Below are positions 1 through 8,954 of a DNA stretch of 39,475 nt, piece by piece (within the stretch, counting starts at the first letter, position 1; every line of letters starts with the position of its first letter). The notes below the pieces were generated by a model that saw nothing but the letters and a program-made list of their open reading frames with translations, searched no databases and had not been told where the DNA came from. Made by a program: the position numbers and the translations under genes. Origin of the DNA: Candidatus Saccharimonadota bacterium. Its GTDB lineage: Bacteria; Patescibacteriota; Saccharimonadia; Saccharimonadales; UBA4665. The DNA lies in contig DAHXLE010000033.1 in the NCBI GenBank assembly GCA_027371825.1, forward strand, positions 1 through 39,475, read 5' to 3'.

Positions 1-36
1 AAAGCTAGTGGTGCATTTCCAGCTGGAATCTAGCAT

Positions 37-897
37 TTGGTTGAAGAATTGCCACTTACTCATACGCCTGATATAACCATCTGGGGACGTCTCGACACCG
101 ACGATGTGACTATTAATGTTGCCGGTAGCCCGCTAGCAGAGCCATACCCTAACTCCGTAGAAGGCATTCAAGAACGTCTTAGTGTGTTGATGGGTTTATG
201 GTATTTACACGCCCTAGACGCCCTAGCAACAATTGATTTGTTGGCATCTGAATGTAGTACGATAATACCGGTTGGCTCTACTGAATACACAGCCGAACAA
301 GAAGAGGCCTTGGTAAATAGAATAGTGCGTAAAGCCCGCGATCAAATCTATGGCGCAGATCATAGCCACGCAGTATACCATTTTATTAATAATAAGTCGG
401 GTGAGAGCATTCAGGTTACTAGCTCCCTTATCACTAGCCCCTCGACTGCAGTTCATGTGCGTAATATTACTATAAGAGTAAGTGATGCTTATATCAAAAA
501 AGAACTCACGATTAGCGAGACGCCTGTATCATTTAGTGGAGTTACTACTTTGGACATTAGACAAACCATCAACCCAGTCGCTGATGAAACTTGGCGAGCA
601 GCAGGTGAGTTATTTGCTGACAACGGGTCACTTGAAGACATGGGCATCATTCGAGGCTTATTCACTTCCGAGCTGACTGGTGGCGCAGACGCTAGCCATG
701 ATGTAGAAACCCTCCGTGCCAGATTTGAAGCTAATGGTAAGATTGAGCAACTGGATAGAATCCTGGAAGAAGTTAAGCGGCAGGCAAAAGCCGCAAATAT
801 GAACAGTGCTTTTAGCCGAGCTAACCCAGAAATGACGCTCCCGTCGGCAGCAGAGTTAGACGAGTACAAAATGCTCCTGAGTCAGATCCGATCATAG
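37..897 (+). CDS. hypothetical protein (start may lie upstream of the window or use TTG)
   Basis: 286-aa open frame; no recognised family; TTG start in the ORF track. Confidence 0.6.
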   Translation: MVEELPLTHTPDITIWGRLDTDDVTINVAGSPLAEPYPNSVEGIQERLSVLMGLWYLHALDALATIDLLASECSTIIPVGSTEYTAEQEEALVNRIVRKARDQIYGADHSHAVYHFINNKSGESIQVTSSLITSPSTAVHVRNITIRVSDAYIKKELTISETPVSFSGVTTLDIRQTINPVADETWRAAGELFADNGSLEDMGIIRGLFTSELTGGADASHDVETLRARFEANGKIEQLDRILEEVKRQAKAANMNSAFSRANPEMTLPSAAELDEYKMLLSQIRS

Positions 898-1000
898 GTT
901 ATAGATAATCTCAGTTGTTATAGCATCTACGGCGGCTCCCCAATAGGCTTATACTTAAGCAGTGGTTTTAAGTGCCTCTGTTTTTTGTTACACTGAGTTA

Positions 1001-1690
1001 ATGAAATCCGTTGGTATTATTGGTGGCCTAGGCCCAGAGACAACTTCCGAGTTCTACTTGAAGGTTATTTTTCAATGCCACAAGCAGAACGCTACGCAAA
1101 GACCCTCTGTTATTATCGCTAGTGTTCCACTTTTATTCGAGATTGAGCGTGATTTGATAGAATTCAACAAGGGCAAAGAACGCTACATACCCTTTCTTAT
1201 TAACGAAGCAAAAAGATTAGAAAAAAGTGGTGTCGATTTTATCGTAATGCCTTGTAACTCACTTCACGTTTTTATTGACGAGATTAGAAATGCAGTTGAA
1301 GTCCCTGTCATAAGTATTGTTGAGGAAACAATTAATTACTTAAACGAAAACAATATGAAAAACGTTGGACTTATATCTACGTCGGCCACAATAGCCAATA
1401 ATGTCTACGAAAATAAGCTAAAAGAAAGTAATATAGCTTTCGTAACTCCAAACGACCTACAAAAAGCTAAGATGGACAAAATTATTCAACGGTTAGTCGA
1501 AGGCCAACATTTAAATAGTGACCGTGAATTTGTTCTTGAAGTAATAGAAGATTTAGTTAAAAAGGAAGTGGATGGCGTTGCGTTGGCTTGTACTGATTTA
1601 CAGTTATTATTACCATCTAGCGACAAAGTCCATATCTTCGACACTATGAACGTCCTAGCTAATGCTACCGTAAAGACTATACTTGTCTAG
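1001..1690 (+). CDS. aspartate/glutamate racemase family protein
   Basis: MKSVGIIGGLGPETTSEFYLK N-terminus, MPCNSLH and ALACTDLQLLL motifs typical of Asp/Glu racemases; ATG at 1001 preferred over the ORF-track start because TACACT (989-994) lies just upstream. Confidence 0.85.
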   Translation: MKSVGIIGGLGPETTSEFYLKVIFQCHKQNATQRPSVIIASVPLLFEIERDLIEFNKGKERYIPFLINEAKRLEKSGVDFIVMPCNSLHVFIDEIRNAVEVPVISIVEETINYLNENNMKNVGLISTSATIANNVYENKLKESNIAFVTPNDLQKAKMDKIIQRLVEGQHLNSDREFVLEVIEDLVKKEVDGVALACTDLQLLLPSSDKVHIFDTMNVLANATVKTILV

Positions 1691-1781
1691 CTTAAATATA
1701 GTTGCGGCAGCGTCTACGATATCCCTACGGTGCGGCTATGTTCAGCCCCAAAATTTATATGACAGTAGTCTTTATTCTATC

Positions 1782-2132
1782 TTAGTAGATCTCTGCAAAT
1801 TTGTTATCTAGCGTAATTATTCACGAACAATCAATTCGTTCTGCTATTGCTAACCGTAGAGCACCTTCATAATCTTTGTGTCTTAGTAGGCCTAAGGCAG
1901 TCCCATAATTCTCGGGTAGTAATGGAATATTTGGATAGTCAGCCAGAAAAGTTTTGATATCAGAAATGTCTAATTTGTCTTTTAGACCAAATTGTAAGAT
2001 TAGGTGCACGCTTAGCATATTAATACAAAACCTCTCAATGTTTTGCCCCATACGTATAAAAGCGTCTTCTTTCCTGGAACGGCCAGCAATTAGCATTTCT
2101 AGTAGAATATTCGCATCTAGCGGTATCGTAAT
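1782..2132 (-). pseudogene. degraded PIN-domain toxin (VapC-like)
   Basis: Reads (T)IPLDANILLEMLIAGRSRKED...ALRLAIAERIDCS*IITLDNKFAEIY*; PIN-like N-terminus (LDANILLE) and C-terminus (ITLDNKF) lie in one frame, interrupted by TGA at 1821-1823; no ATG/GTG/TTG before LDANILLE. Confidence 0.7.
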
Positions 2133-2391
2133 TTCTGAGTATCTTTATATGGTTCTTTAAAACTCTTACCGGGGTCGAAGCTGGGCTCACGATCAGCCAG
2201 GCTTTTTACAAAACCAATACTATACTTCGCTGATTCTTGAGTTCCGGCATTCTTGGCTAAGAATGTATCTTGAGCATATTGCGCAGTCAAAGTCACAAGT
2301 GGTTTCGAACAATACTGGACTTGTATAGTTTGGCCTTGTTTAAGGTTTTTAAAAATCTTTCAAGATCAGAGCGAATTTCTCCCGTACTCAT
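2117..2391 (-). pseudogene. frameshifted antitoxin-like gene upstream of the PIN toxin
   Basis: MSTGEIRSDLERFLK in frame 1, then a shift at TTTTTAAAAA into KNLKQGQTIQVQYCSKPLVTLTAQYAQDTFLAKNAGTQESAKYSIGFVKSLADREPSFDPGKSFKEPYKDTQKLRYR*; overlaps the toxin start. Confidence 0.6.
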
Positions 2392-2736
2392 AGTTTTCAC
2401 GAACAGTATTATGGGTTGTAGTCTCACTAACGTCAGCTTTAGATGAACTCTAACATCAAAGTTAGGTCTTAATTTATTCAGTACCTAAATTACAGCGATT
2501 CATTTAACCGTAGCAGTGCATCTCCCACAAAATCAATCGGTTGTAGGAAAATTACTACTTATTCGGATATTAGATACAACATCATACAAAAAGACACTCC
2601 GGTATTATTATGCTGATATGCTAGCAGTTATAGAGTTAACTATACGCTCAAAGCCTTTTTTGAAAACTCAATGATGAGATTTTTTTATTTGAAAGGCCGT
2701 TCATCCGCCCAAGACATATTGCCAAATATGCAAGAG

Positions 2737-4452
2737 CTATCCCTGAAAAACAGTAGCCCTAAACAGTACTAACATTCCAAGTAATCTTTCTAGATTGTGC
2801 TCTACATCGGCTACGAAACCGACGGTTTTACTGAATAAATAGATTTTTGCCTCACGAGTACCGTCATGTTCGAGGTCTACGGCAATCTGGTCTGTTCCCT
2901 CGAATTGTGGCAATTGAAAGTCTGGACGTAATAATAAAGCAACAAACCACTCTATGTCCTCAGGCTTGTATTCGATATCGATCTGATCAAACAGCGTGAT
3001 AACCAGTTCCTCTAATTTCGCTTGCATTCTCTCAACGGTTTGGACTTCTATGGTTTCTGCTGAATTAAGCATTTCGATCGTATGAACCGTCTGAAAAATA
3101 TCGGCAACAATAACTGCGGCCATTTCTTGAGCCTCAGACTCAAGATTAGCGAGCCGCTCAACCACCGTTATCGGTATATCGTGAGCAGCATCGGATTCTT
3201 GTATCTCCTCATTATTACTAATCAAATCATCCTCATCGACAATTGTTAACTCACCCTCGAGCTCTGGCATCGGATACTTGTCGGGCAAGGTAACCAGATC
3301 TCGCAAAGCCTCGGTAAAATCCTTATAAATTTGCAAGGATTCTTTGTCTAGTTCGTTCGTCCAAGCCACGGGTTCTATGCGTTCAGTGACTAATGCTGCT
3401 GAGGGTGTTACTGATCTACTATCTGTAAGCTCGAATCGTTCATGCATTACTTGTTCTGCAACGGCTTGATCAACTATCCGCTCAACCACACCTTGTTCAA
3501 CGTCCGACTGCTGCTCAGCCGATCCTAAGGTCTGTTTGGTTTCCGGTGCCTCCATAAGAGGGATATGGCTTACTGCTTTGACTGTATCAAGAGGTGATTT
3601 TAAAACGGTACTGGGCATAACGGTTTCTTCAGGAGCGACAATCTGTGCTGCCTTGTCTGTATGTTGCATGTAAACCGGATGGTCTGTTGGTAAGACTGTA
3701 TGAACCGGATTGACTTCTTCGTGTTGCCTATGTAGCTCCGACTCAACCCTTTTAACAACAGCCTTTTTGGGTTTGGGCATAACGGGTTTATTTTGCGCGA
3801 ACACGTCCTCGAGTGACTTTTGTTTTATGTCTATAGCCGTTTCCAAAAGATTAAGCTCCCGTGCTTGTTCTACTAAGATAGCCACATCTTTCGCGATTGT
3901 CATTTCATCTTCGTTAATATCTACTTTTTCTTCCTGCCATTTATCAGTCAAATCAACGTTGACCACTCGTTCAATGGCCCGAATTTCAGTAACCGGTCTT
4001 TCTTCCACCGGATCCGGGTGAAAAGAGATTGACTTTTCATCTTGATTCTCGCTTGTTTTCATTTTTTGCCGGTGTCGCTCACGCATCGCAGCCCATTGTT
4101 GCTTCTTGATATCAGCATCACTCGCGCCACTTGCTCGCATTGCAGCCTCTTCTATCTGACGCTGGACTGCTTCGGTTGCTATGGATTTTGCACGCTCCGG
4201 ATCCCGTTCGGCTATTTTCGCAAAGTAGGGACAAGCTTTAATTAAACCATCGATTGTAATTGCTTTGGCATCAATTTCAAGATGCGAGGCTGGCATTTCC
4301 GGAGTAGAGCCAGCGCTACCGGTTACTTCTGCTACCCGTTCAGCTGGTAGCTTGTCGTTATCAGTCAACTCACCTAACTCCATTGATGTACCTGGGCTCG
4401 AGACAAGGTCTTGATTAATGTCGGGCGTTATAACCCTCTCAACTTCTGTCAT
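2737..4452 (-). CDS. hypothetical protein, acidic, Saccharibacteria-style
   Basis: 571-aa open frame, no recognised domain. Confidence 0.75.
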   Translation of the reverse strand: MTEVERVITPDINQDLVSSPGTSMELGELTDNDKLPAERVAEVTGSAGSTPEMPASHLEIDAKAITIDGLIKACPYFAKIAERDPERAKSIATEAVQRQIEEAAMRASGASDADIKKQQWAAMRERHRQKMKTSENQDEKSISFHPDPVEERPVTEIRAIERVVNVDLTDKWQEEKVDINEDEMTIAKDVAILVEQARELNLLETAIDIKQKSLEDVFAQNKPVMPKPKKAVVKRVESELHRQHEEVNPVHTVLPTDHPVYMQHTDKAAQIVAPEETVMPSTVLKSPLDTVKAVSHIPLMEAPETKQTLGSAEQQSDVEQGVVERIVDQAVAEQVMHERFELTDSRSVTPSAALVTERIEPVAWTNELDKESLQIYKDFTEALRDLVTLPDKYPMPELEGELTIVDEDDLISNNEEIQESDAAHDIPITVVERLANLESEAQEMAAVIVADIFQTVHTIEMLNSAETIEVQTVERMQAKLEELVITLFDQIDIEYKPEDIEWFVALLLRPDFQLPQFEGTDQIAVDLEHDGTREAKIYLFSKTVGFVADVEHNLERLLGMLVLFRATVFQG

Positions 4453-4475
4453 TGTATCCCACCTTTTAAAATAGT

Positions 4476-4841
4476 TTAGTCTCTACCGAATTTTAATCGG
4501 CCAAGTATGTCTTCGCGGGCAGCTTGATAGGATTGGGTACCAGGCCGCTTCAACAGAAAATCTAGGATCTCTGAAATTGCGTAGGGATGTCTTTGTGCCG
4601 CAAAATTTACATAGTCAGCTAATGTCAGTGGCCCTTCGTCTCCTTGTATCGGCTCACCGTCGCGGCCGATAAGCGGGGTGGTACTCGGGTCGGTACTAAT
4701 GCCGGCATGCCTAAAAAACTCTACCGATAACTCTCGGCCGATAACGGGATCGCCCTCTTTCTCATAATACTCGTCAATACGCCGTCTATAATACTCCGTT
4801 CGATCCTCAGGATTCTGACCTGATTTTTCATCGTATTCCAT
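4476..4841 (-). CDS. hypothetical protein
   Basis: 121-aa open frame just upstream of and co-directional with 2737-4452. Confidence 0.65.
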   Translation of the reverse strand: MEYDEKSGQNPEDRTEYYRRRIDEYYEKEGDPVIGRELSVEFFRHAGISTDPSTTPLIGRDGEPIQGDEGPLTLADYVNFAAQRHPYAISEILDFLLKRPGTQSYQAAREDILGRLKFGRD

Positions 4842-5466
4842 CTACATATATAATAGACCGTAAACAGGACAGAAAACAACCGGAAACATTTATGTTCTTT
4901 GGGCAAATACCAATATTTAATTACTGGCTGCCTTGGGGGCTAACTACCGCATCTACTGCTATTGTCCTTAAGCATTATTGTGCTTATATGCCGGCGGGTA
5001 TGAGGTTAGGCCATATGCTCAAGGTCATTTCCTAAGACTAGGTGCCAGCATAGTTTTACTTTAAAAACTTCTCACGCACCCAATATATATCTTAGGACTA
5101 TTTTATTCACAGATGAAACCCTAGGTTAAAACTGGCAATATGCGAATCATAATTCTATTGTATTGTCGTCGCAGCAGTATCTACGATAGCTCTGCATCAA
5201 CAAGGTTCGGTAATTAGTTCCCAAATGTCTAGACAATTTATAATTTAAAAACCCGATGCCGATCGAGAAAAGCAAGCGGAGGATCTACGCTTTTTAAAAG
5301 AATAGACAAAAACGGCAACCCCTAGCACGCCTACGAATCTTTCACTAATAGCTAATCTCAATCCTGCTATCGGTGCCTGGAAAACTGGCTTTTTGTATTG
5401 TTATAACCTTATCCTTATCTGTTTAAAAGTTCGGGTTGATGATGGTATTTTTGTTACAATGAAATC

Positions 5467-5832
5467 GTGAACCAGTCTGTAGTATTTCAACGAGCTGAGG
5501 GTGTATGTGTGTTTTTTGCCAGTCTTTATTTTTACCTTCATCTTAACTACCAATGGTACTGGTTTATTATATTTCTGCTTGTAGTTGATATTTTCATGAT
5601 TGGTTACCTAAGCAAGGATAACAAACTAGGCGCATATATTTATAACATCGGACATAGTTTAATTATTCCTCTATTCTTACTCGTGCTGGGGGTTGTGGTT
5701 TCTAATAAATTATCGATTGGAGTGAGTTTAATCTGGATAGCTCATATTGGCATGGATCGATCGCTCGGTTATGGGCTAAAACTCGAGTCGGGTTTTCAAT
5801 ACACTCATTTAGGCAAGATTGGAAAGAAATAA
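5467..5832 (+). CDS. DUF4260-like membrane protein
   Basis: GTG start; hydrophobic protein with IGMDRSLGYGLKLESGFQYTHLGKIGK characteristic of DUF4260. Confidence 0.8.
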   Translation: MNQSVVFQRAEGVCVFFASLYFYLHLNYQWYWFIIFLLVVDIFMIGYLSKDNKLGAYIYNIGHSLIIPLFLLVLGVVVSNKLSIGVSLIWIAHIGMDRSLGYGLKLESGFQYTHLGKIGKK

Positions 5833-6112
5833 ATCGCTAGACAGGCTATTTTGTTAAGGTAACCTAAAGTACGTAATTTTAGGACTATACAACCGTACAA
5901 CTTCGTATGCTGCTAGGAAAGCTTGATCCACCGGACACCAAAGCGCTACGGTATGCTCCTGGTGCCTCGCTAAGCATGTGTGGGTTCATGTGGACCATTA
6001 TGCGTCGCCATACCCAACAGCACAACAGAGTCGACAAAAAAATTCGCTATCCTGCCACGGTATAACTAGACTAGGTACCCGACTGTTCAGTTCTTAATTA
6101 ATTGTTGCTACT

Positions 6113-6691
6113 TCACAGTTTTGCCAGCTCCCGTTTAAGAATGTTATCGTTAATCCCCATGTTCGGGTCATCCTTGGTGTAACGAACAATACCCTTCTGG
6201 TCAATAACTACATAGGTGTGCCCGGGCTTCATGCCCTTGTGCATAGACGATGGCAAACTTAATACGCCGTACTTGCTTGAAACAACAGTAGTTGTATCAA
6301 GTAGAATTATACCTTTACTGAGCTCCGGCATCTTCCGTATGGCATCCTTCCATTCACCCAGACTATCCGGCACGATACTTGCCGACACCACCTGGCTGTT
6401 ATTAAGCCCTTTGTCTGTTCCGAGTACAGCCATCTGGTTCCAACAAGCCGGGTAACACATAATACCCTCATTAAAAAACAGCACGACTTTCTTGCCGCGC
6501 CATTGACTTAGGCTGTAGGTTTTCCCGTTAACACCTTGCAGTGTAAAATTCGGTGCAGGCTTACCAATAAGGGTTGCAAAGTTACCGATCGATGGCTGTA
6601 GAACGGTATTTTGTGACATTTTACGATCATCGAGCGTAACCAATGCAACAAATGCTAAAGTGATCAACCCTATCGCTATCCAAAACTTCAT
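6113..6691 (-). CDS. redoxin/peroxiredoxin-like (AhpC/TSA, thioredoxin fold) membrane-anchored protein
   Basis: N-terminal TM segment; GKPAPNFTLQGVNGKTYSLSQWRGKKVVLFFNEGIMCYPACWNQ. Confidence 0.85.
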   Translation of the reverse strand: MKFWIAIGLITLAFVALVTLDDRKMSQNTVLQPSIGNFATLIGKPAPNFTLQGVNGKTYSLSQWRGKKVVLFFNEGIMCYPACWNQMAVLGTDKGLNNSQVVSASIVPDSLGEWKDAIRKMPELSKGIILLDTTTVVSSKYGVLSLPSSMHKGMKPGHTYVVIDQKGIVRYTKDDPNMGINDNILKRELAKL

Positions 6692-6715
6692 ATATGTTTC
6701 TCCTTATTCTTAACA

Positions 6716-7579
6716 TTATTGATCACTGTTATTGGCTTGACGGCATGCTAGCCAGGCGATTAATCCGAATATGGCAACAAATATTACCGCCCATCCGCCT
6801 TCAGGTATCCGATCGGTAAAACGACTAACGCTACGTGTCGTTTCTGCTGCCCACAGATTAATATCCACCTGGTATCTAGCCCCAAACACTGCTGGCTCAC
6901 TTCTTTCAAAAAGTACAATGAATATACCGATGAGTAGATACAATGTTCCGGACACCAGGTTCGAAAGATACACGGTTACCGATCGTTTAAAGACACTGTA
7001 ATGCACCGGCCGTTTCAGTTTCAGGAAATGATCGAGCAATTTAGTACGATCCATAAACATAGCCACCAAAAACAATGGCACAACCATGCCGGTAACAAAG
7101 GCCAGGGCATAGGCTCCGCCAAGGATCCACGATCCCGGCATTGCAGACAATGCAAGTACACCCGCTAATACCGGTGCACAACAGCTCGTTGCAATACCCG
7201 AGAAGATACCGAGCACGTACAATGAGAGAAAGTTGTGATTTTTGCTAATTTTCGGATGAACATGAACGGGAACCATCATTGACTTGCCGAGTACTAACGA
7301 CGCTCCAAGAACAATCATGAACAATCCTCCGAGAGTAAAGAATACCCCATGGTAATCGCGAAACAATCCGCCCAGGCTGGCAATACCAAAGCCAAGCGGG
7401 AGGAAGACCGTTAGGAGGCCGAGGTAATAGACGAAGGTCATTAAGAATATCTTGGTACGCGTGCGAAAAACCGAAGCAAGATATGACGGTAGAAGCACCC
7501 CTATACAACACGGGGCAAATAATCCTGCCACACCGGCCAGGAATGCCGTAATGAGTGATGCTGTTGCGACAATACCCAT
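6716..7579 (-). CDS. cytochrome c biogenesis CcdA/DsbD-type transmembrane protein
   Basis: Polytopic; AGVAGLFAPCCIGVLLPSYL and GIATSCCAPVLAGVLALSA paired Cys motifs typical of CcdA/DsbD. Confidence 0.85.
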   Translation of the reverse strand: MGIVATASLITAFLAGVAGLFAPCCIGVLLPSYLASVFRTRTKIFLMTFVYYLGLLTVFLPLGFGIASLGGLFRDYHGVFFTLGGLFMIVLGASLVLGKSMMVPVHVHPKISKNHNFLSLYVLGIFSGIATSCCAPVLAGVLALSAMPGSWILGGAYALAFVTGMVVPLFLVAMFMDRTKLLDHFLKLKRPVHYSVFKRSVTVYLSNLVSGTLYLLIGIFIVLFERSEPAVFGARYQVDINLWAAETTRSVSRFTDRIPEGGWAVIFVAIFGLIAWLACRQANNSDQ

Positions 7580-7581
7580 AT

Positions 7582-8016
7582 CTATTTGTCCTCACAGCAA
7601 TGCATAACTGCATCGGTTAATTGCTTCTTGCCCGAATCATTACGCCAAGCAAATAAAGTGTAAGCCACTACCCATAATCCGAGCAGAACAAAAAGTGCCG
7701 GGAATATATCTTTTGTTGGCGTTATCATGTAGTAAAAAATCACAGTTAGCGTCAGAAAAAACGGCAAGGTAAAGACGCGCAGGACTTGCGGAACTCGCTT
7801 CTCGGTGAAATAGAACAAACCTGTTACGCTCTGCCCCATAAGCAAACTAAGCAGTACGGGATCATGGAAGTATCCCGCGCGATATAGGACGAACAGCGTC
7901 ATCCAGGTCACCACAACACTACCGCAGATTAAGCATATCTTAAGTGACAATAACTTTTTCGCGATTAATCCCGATATGAACAGGCCTGTTATAGCGAACA
8001 AAACTGTAGTAATCAC
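7582..8016 (-). CDS. membrane protein with CxxC (KICLICG) in a TM segment and C-terminal HCC
   Basis: 144-aa polytopic ORF with 2-bp gap to the CcdA-like gene and 4-bp overlap with 8013-8240. Confidence 0.75.
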   Translation of the reverse strand: MITTVLFAITGLFISGLIAKKLLSLKICLICGSVVVTWMTLFVLYRAGYFHDPVLLSLLMGQSVTGLFYFTEKRVPQVLRVFTLPFFLTLTVIFYYMITPTKDIFPALFVLLGLWVVAYTLFAWRNDSGKKQLTDAVMHCCEDK

Positions 8017-8240
8017 GACGAAAATCCTTTCGGTTTATTGATCGAGACATCTCGACTTTCTTTTGTATCGTGGCCGTGATTTTTGTTTTTCATCATGAAT
8101 GCCATCATGAGCATCATACCGATAGGGCAGATCGTGAGTAGAAGCACAAGACCGCCTACGTGAGAGACGTTGACCGCTACAAAAATAGCAACAACGACTC
8201 CTACCATTATTAGCCACATTATTTTATGGTCGTTATTCAT
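8013..8240 (-). CDS. small membrane protein, Met/His-rich tail
   Basis: 75-aa ORF with two TM-like segments, MMLMMAFMMKNKNHGHD; tightly packed in the operon. Confidence 0.65.
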   Translation of the reverse strand: MNNDHKIMWLIMVGVVVAIFVAVNVSHVGGLVLLLTICPIGMMLMMAFMMKNKNHGHDTKESRDVSINKPKGFSS

Positions 8241-8251
8241 AGTATTTATCC

Positions 8252-8455
8252 TTATCTAACAAATATTGTTGGCGTGGCTTCAAACTGTGCTTTGCAATAT
8301 GCAGAACAAAAGTAATAGCTTGTGCCGCTGTTGTGTTGAATGCTGTGCATAGCAATGGCCGGATTGACCCGCATACCACAGACTACATCAATAATCTGGT
8401 TACGTTTACGTGGTTGACGTATTAGACGCTTTATATGAACCTTCATCAAGAACAC
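8252..8455 (-). CDS. YHS-domain metal-binding protein
   Basis: DVVCGMRVNPAIAMHSIQHNSGTSYYFCSAYCKAQFEATP matches the YHS/TRASH pattern. Confidence 0.8.
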   Translation of the reverse strand: MFLMKVHIKRLIRQPRKRNQIIDVVCGMRVNPAIAMHSIQHNSGTSYYFCSAYCKAQFEATPTIFVR

Positions 8456-8499
8456 TCCTTCAAGACTTACGTTTGTTGCGTAAAAAAATGAAGAAGTTC

Positions 8500-8874
8500 T
8501 TAGAGTCTTAGGCGAACGTATCTTATTACTAAATCAGGCGGTCTAAAGGAATCACAACCCAATTTTGCTTGAGTATTTAAAACGTTCAACGCTGGTAAGC
8601 ACAAAAACCGTGCTCCGAATGAATCGAGCTCGTCAGGAAAAGGATCCGGCACCCGTGCTTCTTCTACGCCGACAACCGATTGATTAGGATTAGCCTTATT
8701 CATACCCGCACAGTACGACGCACAGCTAACATACATGCTTTGACTGGCACTTTTATCCATGGGCTGTAAGGCGAGAGCGTGCTGATTATTGCCAGTAAAT
8801 AGTAACGCGAACAATAGAACAAAGGCTAACAGTGTCTTGACTTTGCCGTGATAACGTCTCGCTGAAGTAATCAT
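8500..8874 (-). CDS. predicted exported protein with conserved-looking Cys residues
   Basis: Signal-peptide-like N-terminus (TLLAFVLLFALLFTGNNQHALA), SCASYCAGMNK; first gene behind a CsoR-type operator. Confidence 0.65.
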   Translation of the reverse strand: MITSARRYHGKVKTLLAFVLLFALLFTGNNQHALALQPMDKSASQSMYVSCASYCAGMNKANPNQSVVGVEEARVPDPFPDELDSFGARFLCLPALNVLNTQAKLGCDSFRPPDLVIRYVRLRL

Positions 8875-8882
8875 AATTTAAC

Positions 8883-8910
8883 TCTATACCCCCCGGAGGT
8901 ATACTGTCAA
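8883..8910 (-). promoter_or_regulatory. promoter of the minus-strand redox operon: -35 TTGACA (8910-8905), 16-bp spacer, -10 TATAGA (8888-8883), 8 nt to ATG
   Basis: Direct read of the reverse complement TTGACAGTATACCTCCGGGGGGTATAGAGTTAAATTATG. Confidence 0.75.
8885..8903. promoter_or_regulatory. CsoR-type operator TATACCCCCCGGAGGTATA
   Basis: GC-tract inverted repeat with TATACC/GGTATA arms, located between the -35 and -10 and overlapping the -10; similar to the site upstream of csoR. Confidence 0.75.
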
Positions 8911-8954
8911 TAATGCGTCTTTCTGTTATGCTTAAATGAAAGGGTAGTTTCGAT

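Noticed and set aside
1821-1823. In-frame TGA within the PIN-like gene as evidence of UGA recoding (as in SR1/Gracilibacteria)
   Set aside because: TGA is clearly used as a stop elsewhere here, e.g. ruvA ends AAATGATCG with the stop overlapping the ruvB start, and yebC and ymdB end in TGA; together with the other lesions, decay is the simpler explanation.
4721-4906. 61-aa minus-strand ORF overlapping the 121-aa hypothetical gene
   Set aside because: Different frame over the start of a better-supported ORF; no support.
5907-6065. 52-aa open frame MLLGKLDPPDTKALRYAPGASLSMCGFMWTIMRRHTQQHNRVDKKIRYPATV*
   Set aside because: No RBS or recognisable family; can occur by chance in a 280-bp gap. Not supported as a gene.
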